Shown here in pieces: positions 28,357 through 35,191 of a DNA stretch of 35,191 bases; the stretch's first letter is position 1, and each line of letters opens with the position of its first letter. Source of the stretch: Pleurocapsa sp. MO_192.B19 (lineage in GTDB: Bacteria > Cyanobacteriota > Cyanobacteriia > Cyanobacteriales > Xenococcaceae); NCBI GenBank assembly GCA_030064975.1, contig JASJDX010000002.1, forward strand, positions 1-35,191, in the 5' to 3' direction. The notes under the pieces are model-generated. The model was given only the letters and a program-made list of their open reading frames with translations. It did not search any database and was not told where the DNA came from. The position numbers and the translations under genes were made by a program.

Positions 28357-29004
28357 ATGGATTCTTCAGGTTCTTCCCAGAAAAAGGCAAAAAAGCCTCG
28401 TCAGGTTCGGGATGCTGAGGCAACTCAAGCAAAAATTCTGGATGCTGCCGAACAAGAGTTTGCTCGCCATGGTCTGACTGGAACGCGAATTGATGCGATC
28501 GCGGCCCGAACGGGTGTGGTGAAAGCGATGATTTATTACTACTTTGATAGTAAAGAAGGACTTTACCAAGCCGTGATGCAACGGATCGGAGCCGAATTAG
28601 ATATAGCATTTCAACAGCTTGCTGTCACCGATTTACCCGCTGAAGCAGCCCTAAAAGAATCTATCCGCGCTGGCATTAATTACGGAGCTGCTTATCCGCA
28701 TCGGGGTATGTTATGGTTTTATGAAGCAGTCCAAAATCAGGGTCAGTATGGACAGATGAGTGGCTGGCAGAAAAGTTTCTGGAGTATAACGACAATTTTG
28801 GAGCGCGGTATAGCTGAAGGCGCGTTTCGCTCGCTCGATCCATTTCTGGCAACAATTAATATTTTGGGAGTTTGTACATTTTATTTCAATGCTCACGAAA
28901 ATTTGAAATATCTCGCTCCGACACGGCAACTTTTAAGTTCAGAAATGATTGAGCGACAGACTCAAGAAGCCATTGATTTGGTTTTGGCTGGAATCAAAGC
29001 TTGA
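28357..29004 (+). CDS. TetR/AcrR family transcriptional regulator
   Basis: ORF track starts at 28273, but that overlaps tnpB and its right end; ATG 28357 (MDSSGSSQKKAKKPRQVRDAEATQAKILDAAEQEFARHGLTGTRIDAIAARTGVVKAMIYYYFDSKEGLYQAV) has an RBS and the HTH. Confidence 0.9.
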   Translation: MDSSGSSQKKAKKPRQVRDAEATQAKILDAAEQEFARHGLTGTRIDAIAARTGVVKAMIYYYFDSKEGLYQAVMQRIGAELDIAFQQLAVTDLPAEAALKESIRAGINYGAAYPHRGMLWFYEAVQNQGQYGQMSGWQKSFWSITTILERGIAEGAFRSLDPFLATINILGVCTFYFNAHENLKYLAPTRQLLSSEMIERQTQEAIDLVLAGIKA

Positions 29005-29138
29005 GGTAGCAATAGACTTGGATGCTGAACTCTAATGAGCAAGCCTGAAATTAATCAGTTCTGCCAACCTAAGCTTTGGGGTTCGGGTAAACGAGATTCT
29101 GCCGACTCTAAATACATTTTACCTAGCTATTGATTCGA

Positions 29139-29510
29139 TTACTTCAAGTTCATCGAGTGTTCTTTCAGAACTTCTAGAGGAAAATAATCTAACATTGCCT
29201 CATGGGTAGCTTCTAAGTTAATTGGTGGTGCAAAACCAGCCTCCAGTGCTTCTTTCCAACGTGCGGCACATAGACACCAGCAGTCTCCTGGCTTTAATCC
29301 AGGGAAATTATACATTGATACTGGAGTACTAAGATCGTTACCTCGTTCTTTGCTAAAGGTTAAAAATTTAGCGGTAACTTCCGCACAGACTATATGTACT
29401 CCTCGGTCTTGAGGGCCTGTTTCACATCTTCCATTGCGATAAAATCCCGTCATGGGAGATTTACAACAAACCTTGAGTTCTCCACCCAGAACATTTTTAG
29501 CTGATGTCAT
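29139..29510 (-). CDS. DUF2237 family protein
   Basis: NVLGGELKVCCKSPMTGFYRNGRCETGPQDRGVHIVCAEVTAKFLTFSKERGNDLSTP...GLKPGDCWCLCAARWKEA. Confidence 0.93.
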   Translation of the reverse strand: MTSAKNVLGGELKVCCKSPMTGFYRNGRCETGPQDRGVHIVCAEVTAKFLTFSKERGNDLSTPVSMYNFPGLKPGDCWCLCAARWKEALEAGFAPPINLEATHEAMLDYFPLEVLKEHSMNLK

Positions 29511-29576
29511 ACTTGGTGCTTGCTATTTTCCCAGAATAATCTCACATTAACCTAGATTTTAGCCAAATTGTGCAAC

Positions 29577-29604
29577 AAAAAGACGCTCATATTGAACGTC
29601 TTTT
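29577..29604. terminator. bidirectional-type terminator hairpin
   Basis: AAAAGACG (29578-29585) / CGTCTTTT (29597-29604) with A- and T-flanks; lies between the antiporter 3' end and the DUF2237 start. Confidence 0.75.
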
Positions 29605-29645
29605 GATTAATTAAATAAATTTAGAAAATTTAGACATTTTAAAAA

Positions 29646-31229
29646 TTAAGTATCTCCAGCTTTAGCGATGATTTCTTGTAAAACAGGAGAAAGATTTTCA
29701 TTTAACTTACCTGCACGAATAAACTCGGCGTAGGTGTCGGCTTCAATATCTAAAAGCTGTTCTTGTAACTGTTCCATAGTAAGCGATCGCAAATTGTCAT
29801 GTTCTCGCTGCATAGTATCAATTTTGTCTTCAATGCTTTGTAGTTGTCCTTTAACCAATCCTTGTTGATAGCGATAGTATTCGGGGTCAATTTCCGAAGC
29901 CAATTCATTATTATTTAAATAGTCAATTACTCGACCAAGAGCCACTTTGCGAGCTAGTAGTTCCGAATATTCCTGACGTAGAGGCTGATCGCCAATTAAA
30001 TCCAATGTTTTCAACAACCACTTAGTAGATAATCCCTGTACCAAGAGAGTAAATAAGACCACGCCAAAAACCGTATCAATAATTTCTTGTCTTCCTATGA
30101 GAATAACAGGAACACTTAAAGCCACAGCAATCGAAACCGAACCTCTTAAACCACCCCACCAGAGTACAGTTTGCTCTCGTAGATTAATTTTGGTTTTGCC
30201 TAATAAATTACTCAAATTACCCAAACCAAAAATTACAATAGCTCTGGTGACTAAAACTGCAGCGATCGCTACTATGATCAAATCAAAGTTATTTTGGAGA
30301 CTATCAAAATTAATTTGGTCACCAATTAGCAAAAATACAATGGAATTAACAAAAAATGCCAGGAAATCCCAAAATTCCGATACCAAAAGCCTAGTACGGG
30401 GGTTCATACCAATACGAGAACCAAAGTTACCTAAGATAATACCAACAGTAACAACACCAATTACTCCTGAACCACCTAATTCTTCAGTGATTAAATAAGT
30501 ACCATAAGCTGAAACCAGAGTTAAAGACTGCTCCACCAAAGGTAAATCAAATCTTTGAGTAAGATAAGAAATACCAAAGCCAATAATACTGCCAATACCC
30601 AAGCCAATACCTACAAAGGTCAGAAAGCGAATTACGATAGTCGAAAGAGCAAAATCGCCGTTACCTAAAGGAATATTAACCAAGAGCAAAAATGCCACTA
30701 CTGCTACACCATCATTAAAGAGACTTTCCCCTTCCATCAAAATAGTTAAGCGTTTGCTTGCTCCCAATTCTCGAAACAACGCCACCACTGAGACAGGATC
30801 GGTAGCAGATAGGCTAGCACCTACCAAAAGAGCAGTTGGCAAAGATAAATCTGTAAAATAACTTAAGGGAAATGCCACCCCTACTACAGAGATTACTACA
30901 CCAACAATGGCAAATAGACTCACAGGTAGTAAACTATCCTTAAGACTGCGCCAACGAATATTCCAAGCTGCTTCAAATAATAAAGGAGGCAGAAAAATTT
31001 CGAGAATTAGCTCTGGAGATAGATTAACCAAGCGAATATCTACAAAAGCTAGGCCAAGCCCAACAATGACTAACAGCAAAGTGTAAGGAATTTGCCTAAA
31101 CCAGCTAAAAATTCGGGAAATTGTGGCAACACTCAAAGATACAGACAAAACTATCAGAAATTGCTCAAGATTTCCTTTAATAGAAACCTCGGCTAGACCT
31201 GGTTCTACACTCAAAAAGATTGTTTGCAT
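29646..31229 (-). CDS. Na+/H+ antiporter, CPA1/NhaP type, with C-terminal cytoplasmic extension
   Basis: ASLSATDPVSVVALFRELGASKRLTILMEGESLFNDGVAVVAFLLL; LWWGGLRGSVSIAVALSV. Confidence 0.94.
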   Translation of the reverse strand: MQTIFLSVEPGLAEVSIKGNLEQFLIVLSVSLSVATISRIFSWFRQIPYTLLLVIVGLGLAFVDIRLVNLSPELILEIFLPPLLFEAAWNIRWRSLKDSLLPVSLFAIVGVVISVVGVAFPLSYFTDLSLPTALLVGASLSATDPVSVVALFRELGASKRLTILMEGESLFNDGVAVVAFLLLVNIPLGNGDFALSTIVIRFLTFVGIGLGIGSIIGFGISYLTQRFDLPLVEQSLTLVSAYGTYLITEELGGSGVIGVVTVGIILGNFGSRIGMNPRTRLLVSEFWDFLAFFVNSIVFLLIGDQINFDSLQNNFDLIIVAIAAVLVTRAIVIFGLGNLSNLLGKTKINLREQTVLWWGGLRGSVSIAVALSVPVILIGRQEIIDTVFGVVLFTLLVQGLSTKWLLKTLDLIGDQPLRQEYSELLARKVALGRVIDYLNNNELASEIDPEYYRYQQGLVKGQLQSIEDKIDTMQREHDNLRSLTMEQLQEQLLDIEADTYAEFIRAGKLNENLSPVLQEIIAKAGDT

Positions 31230-31467
31230 AAAGTCAATAAAATAAAACCGTAATAGTAATTGTGTTGCTCATCTATGATAAGTAATTAATTCTGTAAGCT
31301 CAGTCCAGTAAGTAGATTTAGTAACTTATTTACATCTTGCCAGAAGCTTCTTTACAATCAATTGAAGAGTTAATGTGTGATTATTTTTGGACCAGATAAT
31401 CGATTAAGATAATCTGAAATATAAATTGTGTTTTAGCAGCAATAGTAATTAAGTTATTTTAGGTATA

Positions 31468-32511
31468 ATGATCAACATTTTATTAGTAGACGATCAGGCT
31501 CTTTTGTGTGAAGTTTTGAAAACTTGGCTTGATGTGGAAGAAGATATTCATGTGGTAGGGGTTGCGCACAATGGTCAGCAAGCAATTGAAAAAGTAGAAG
31601 AACTACAACCTGATATCGTGCTAATGGATATTGATATGCCTCAGATGGATGGACTGAATGCTGCCAAAATTATCGGCAAACATTTTCCTAAAGTCAAAGT
31701 GATCTTTTTAAGCGGTCATGATGATGATGCTTATCTGGGTAAATCTTTACGAGCAGGAGCAAAAGGCTACCTCCTAAAAAATACTACTGCTGAAGAATTA
31801 GTTCGTAAAATACGCTCTGTTCATAATAATGTCAACTTACTAGAGTCGGAAAAAGATCGAGAATCATTAGCTACTTTGCAAACTCAGCTAGAAGAATTAG
31901 TTGAAACCTACCGCAATAAATTTCACAAACAAATCGAAGAATACAAAGATTCTCTGGAAAATGTCGATCGCTTAGAGCAACTAGAAAAAAAATATGAAAA
32001 ACGTTTAGATGAAATAGAAAATAAGTTTAATACTATCCAAACAAATAAAATTAACGAACTAGAGTACAAAAATCAGTCAAGTTGGGAATCAATTCGTCAA
32101 GAATTGATTAATGTAAACAGTCAGTTTAATCAAGCAAATCGTAATTTAAGCGGGCAATTTAATCAGCAAATTGGTAATTTAAAACAAGATTTAGATGAGA
32201 AAGTATCTAGTGCTTTGGATGACTGGTCACGTCAAAGAGCAGCCTTACAAGAATGGGCAGTACAACGGGACGAAATGCGTCCTTCCCTGGAAGAATATGA
32301 ATCGAGAAATCGTCATGAGTTGATGTCAGTAGTTAATCCCATGAGAGCTTCTTTTCGTGATATAGATAAACAAATGCGGGTGATGCGGACTTGGCTGGTT
32401 GCCAGTGGACTACTCACAATTTTGGCTCTGGGTGTTTCCAGTTATTTACTAATATCTGAGTTGCAATCTAGTAATTCTTCAGCTCTTCCCACCAAAGAAT
32501 TGATTAACTAA
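31468..32511 (+). CDS. response regulator: receiver domain + coiled coil + C-terminal TM helix
   Basis: Receiver (ILLVDDQALL, IVLMDIDMPQMDG, VIFLSGHDDDAYLGKSLRAGAKGYLLK), long Glu/Lys/Gln-rich coiled coil, C-terminal WLVASGLLTILALGVSSYLLISEL. Confidence 0.9.
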   Translation: MINILLVDDQALLCEVLKTWLDVEEDIHVVGVAHNGQQAIEKVEELQPDIVLMDIDMPQMDGLNAAKIIGKHFPKVKVIFLSGHDDDAYLGKSLRAGAKGYLLKNTTAEELVRKIRSVHNNVNLLESEKDRESLATLQTQLEELVETYRNKFHKQIEEYKDSLENVDRLEQLEKKYEKRLDEIENKFNTIQTNKINELEYKNQSSWESIRQELINVNSQFNQANRNLSGQFNQQIGNLKQDLDEKVSSALDDWSRQRAALQEWAVQRDEMRPSLEEYESRNRHELMSVVNPMRASFRDIDKQMRVMRTWLVASGLLTILALGVSSYLLISELQSSNSSALPTKELIN

Positions 32512-32608
32512 ATCATTTATACTTAATTCGAATAAAAAAAGTTACAATTATCAAGTACTAGGAGTAAGCTTCAAGTACTTTGCCTTTGCTCCAATCTAGA
32601 TTTTTGTA

Positions 32609-34285
32609 GTGGAAACACCTCAAAGTAGTTCTGTTATTTTTGATTCAATAGATTCAGCTTTAGCTGATATCAAAGCAGGTCGCTCGATAGTTGTAGTAGA
32701 CGACGAAAACCGAGAAAACGAAGGGGATCTAATCTGTGCGGCTCAGTTTGCTACTCCCAGCATGATTAATTTTATGGCAGTAAAGGCTAGGGGATTAATC
32801 TGTTTGGCGATGAAAGGCGATCGCCTGGACGTTTTGGATTTGCCTTTAATGGTTAGCAAAAATACTGACAGCAATCAAACTGCCTTTACCGTGAGCATTG
32901 ATGCTTCTCCTAAACTGGGAGTAAGTACTGGAATTTCAGCTGAAGATCGCGCTCGTACTATTCAAGTAGCAATTAATCCCGCTACCATACCTGAAGATTT
33001 AGTTCGCCCAGGGCATATTTTTCCTTTACGAGCCAGAGTTGGCGGGGTCTTAAAACGAGCAGGACACACAGAAGCCGCCGTGGATTTAGCTAGATTAGCA
33101 GGACTTTACCCAGCGGGAGTAATTTGCGAAATTCAAAACCCTGATGGCTCGATGGCGCGGCTACCCCAGTTAGTTGAGTATGCCCGCGAACATAACCTTA
33201 AATTGATTAGTATTGCCGACTTGATTAGTTATCGTCTGCGACACGATCGCTTTGTCTATCGAGAAACAGTCTGTCAATTTCCCAGTCAGTTTGGCGACTT
33301 TCAAATTTATGCCTATCGCAATGCCCTAGACAATACAGAACACTTAGCAATTGTTAAAGGGAATTTGCCTGAACTTGCGGCTAAACCAGCTATGGTCAGA
33401 ATGCACTCTGAGTGTTTGACAGGGGATGCCCTTGGTTCAATGCGCTGTGACTGTCGAATGCAACTCCAAGCCGCCCTCAAAATGATTGAAGCTAATGACT
33501 TAGGAGTCGTAGTTTATTTACGTCAAGAAGGGAGAGGCATCGGTTTAGTTAATAAGCTCAAAGCATATACTCTACAGGATATGGGATTAGACACTGTAGA
33601 AGCTAACGAAAGATTGGGCTTCCCCGCAGATTTACGAGATTATGGCATGGGAGCGCAAATTCTCAATGATCTAGGAATTAAACAAATTCGTCTGATTACT
33701 AATAATCCGCGGAAAATAGCTGGCTTAAAAGGCTATGGTTTAGAAATTGTGGATCGTCTGCCATTGTTGATTGAGGCGACGGACTATAATTCAGAATATT
33801 TAGCTACCAAAGCGAAAAAACTGGGTCATCTGCTATTGCAGACTTATTTAATTACAGTGGCAGTTTCTTGGCAACAGGGAACTATTTCTCCTGAAGCTCA
33901 ATATGAAAAATTAGACAAAATTCGTCATATTGCCCAGGAAGATGACTTGTTAGTACAAGAGGAAGCTAGACCAATTGCGATCGCTCTATTTAGTAGTTCG
34001 CCTCTGATTTTTCATCTCGGTTTTGATCGACCAAACTTGGCTAGTGCCGATTGGTACAAAGACGGCAATCATACCTATTTAAAAGGGATATTCAAAATTC
34101 TAGATACTTTAGCAGATTGGCAAGATGTCAATCTCTTGGAATTTTTGCTTGCTTCTGGAGATGATCCCATGACGGGTCTACAAATTAAGTTAGCTCGTCA
34201 AAATCATCAGCTTAACGAAAAGCCTTCTCTATTATGTAACTCTTTGGCAAGCCAAATAATCTACAGTTTTTCTCGTAAAGTTTAA
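32609..34285 (+). CDS. ribBA: bifunctional 3,4-dihydroxy-2-butanone-4-phosphate synthase / GTP cyclohydrolase II
   Basis: GTG start; VVDDENRENEGDLICAAQFAT, RAGHTEAAVDLARLAG, HSECLTGDALGSMRCDCRMQLQ, RQEGRGIGLVNKLKAYTLQD. Confidence 0.96.
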   Translation: METPQSSSVIFDSIDSALADIKAGRSIVVVDDENRENEGDLICAAQFATPSMINFMAVKARGLICLAMKGDRLDVLDLPLMVSKNTDSNQTAFTVSIDASPKLGVSTGISAEDRARTIQVAINPATIPEDLVRPGHIFPLRARVGGVLKRAGHTEAAVDLARLAGLYPAGVICEIQNPDGSMARLPQLVEYAREHNLKLISIADLISYRLRHDRFVYRETVCQFPSQFGDFQIYAYRNALDNTEHLAIVKGNLPELAAKPAMVRMHSECLTGDALGSMRCDCRMQLQAALKMIEANDLGVVVYLRQEGRGIGLVNKLKAYTLQDMGLDTVEANERLGFPADLRDYGMGAQILNDLGIKQIRLITNNPRKIAGLKGYGLEIVDRLPLLIEATDYNSEYLATKAKKLGHLLLQTYLITVAVSWQQGTISPEAQYEKLDKIRHIAQEDDLLVQEEARPIAIALFSSSPLIFHLGFDRPNLASADWYKDGNHTYLKGIFKILDTLADWQDVNLLEFLLASGDDPMTGLQIKLARQNHQLNEKPSLLCNSLASQIIYSFSRKV

Positions 34286-34398
34286 ATAAGAATAGATCTA
34301 TAGACAGATTATTATTTACTATAATAATTGATTTTGTTACCAATGTTGTTTATGATCTACAAAGCCTGACTGTTACATAGACAATAATCAATACTCTC

Positions 34399-34947
34399 AT
34401 GCAAAAGGATTTACAAAACAATATGGAATATCAAACTTTTGCTTGCAGTGAATTAATTCCCCTGCAATCTGATTTCTTTTGGTTATTGCAAGAGGGTGTT
34501 GTCAAAACTTGTACTTGGACAGAAGAAGGAACTCCAGTTACTTTGGGATATTGGGGTTCGCAAGATGTAATAGGACAGCCACTGTCTTTAGTCTATCCTT
34601 ATCAAGTAAAATGCTTAACCACAGTCAAAGCACTTTGCGTTCCCACCGATCGAGCTAATGAGATAACGGATTCAATTCATCGGCATATTCAGCAAACAGA
34701 AGAATTGCTATATATTGTGCGCTCAGAAAATATGTATCAACGCTTACGCAAGATATTAATTTGGTTGGCACAGAAGTTTGGCACAGAGATCGAGATTGGT
34801 CAGTTGATTGATTTGCGTATTACCCATCAAGACTTAGCAGAAATTATTGGTGCAACCAGAGTCACCGTAACTAAGTTAATTAATCAACTAGAACAAGAGG
34901 GTTTTTTAAGTCGTCCCGAACGTAACGTTATTGTTTTATGTCTGTAG
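34399..34947 (+). CDS. Crp/Fnr family transcriptional regulator
   Basis: Truncated cNMP-like N-terminal domain; C-terminal HTH DLAEIIGATRVTVTKLINQLEQEGFLSRP. Confidence 0.9.
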   Translation: MQKDLQNNMEYQTFACSELIPLQSDFFWLLQEGVVKTCTWTEEGTPVTLGYWGSQDVIGQPLSLVYPYQVKCLTTVKALCVPTDRANEITDSIHRHIQQTEELLYIVRSENMYQRLRKILIWLAQKFGTEIEIGQLIDLRITHQDLAEIIGATRVTVTKLINQLEQEGFLSRPERNVIVLCL

Positions 34948-34995
34948 TTTGTGTCTGTAGGGTGAAAACAGGCAAAGTCATACTAATTTAATCCT

Positions 34996-35191
34996 TTAAT
35001 TTAATCTTTGCAATATGTCTTCTAATTGCTGTTGATAACGTCCGTATTCTACCCAGTCACCCCTTTGCAAAGCTTGTTGTGCTTGCCGATAAATTTCTAA
35101 AGCAGATTGTTTGGATGAGGAATCTGTATTAGCTGGCATTAACTCTGAGGGAATTTGCTCAAAGACAGCAGCTAAAGATTGTTCTAAAGTA
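34996..35191 (-). CDS. UPF0182-type protein, C-terminal fragment (runs off the window)
   Basis: Minus-strand translation ...LEQSLAAVFEQIPSELMPANTDSSSKQSALEIYRQAQQALQRGDWVEYGRYQQQLEDILQRLN*, typical of UPF0182 C-termini. Confidence 0.7.
   Translation of the reverse strand, partial: TLEQSLAAVFEQIPSELMPANTDSSSKQSALEIYRQAQQALQRGDWVEYGRYQQQLEDILQRLN

Noticed and set aside
28334-28929. Several minus-strand ORFs (91, 71 and 72 aa)
   Set aside because: Antisense to the TetR gene; no recognisable family.
30097-30498. 133-aa plus-strand ORF
   Set aside because: Antisense to the Na+/H+ antiporter; Lys/Thr/Pro-rich artefact.
1-35191. Frequent GCGATCGC octamers as regulatory sites
   Set aside because: These are HIP1 sequences, abundant throughout many cyanobacterial genomes; not locus specific.
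1-35191. CRISPR arrays, tRNA/rRNA genes, retrons or diversity-generating elements
   Set aside because: No regularly spaced repeats, RNA gene signatures, reverse transcriptase ORFs or template/variable repeat pairs were seen by eye.

Overview
This 35.2 kb window is cyanobacterial chromosome. Supporting signs are scattered GCGATCGC (HIP1-like) octamers and cyanobacteria-typical families (DUF3086, DUF3119/MlaE, PlsY, PurS/PurQ, Fni, RibBA, UPF0182). Most of it is core metabolism and transport: SulP transporter plus UspA, MlaE lipid permease, CobO, 1-Cys peroxiredoxin, class V aminotransferase, TpsB outer-membrane transporter, purine synthesis, Fur-family regulator, branched-chain amino acid permease, Stf0-like sulfotransferase, type 2 IPP isomerase, PuuE-like allantoinase, Na+/H+ antiporter, RibBA and a Crp-family regulator. 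An accessory pocket at about 25.8-29.1 kb holds a VOC protein, a decayed SRPBCC gene, an autonomous TnpB with an omegaRNA-like 3' hairpin, and a TetR regulator whose Shine-Dalgarno sequence appears to come from the transposon end. The observations I would follow up first are: (1) a GC-rich palindromic element apparently inserted in frame inside a kinase-like gene at about 5041-5162; (2) the TnpB/omegaRNA/TetR junction; (3) a response regulator with a coiled coil and C-terminal membrane anchor instead of an output domain; (4) a 66-aa protein made of two copies of a W-T-T-x-K...A-Y motif; (5) several strong unexplained hairpins or MITE-like elements. I found no CRISPR array, rRNA, tRNA or obvious multi-gene defence system. 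Family names come from motif recognition alone; no database search was run.
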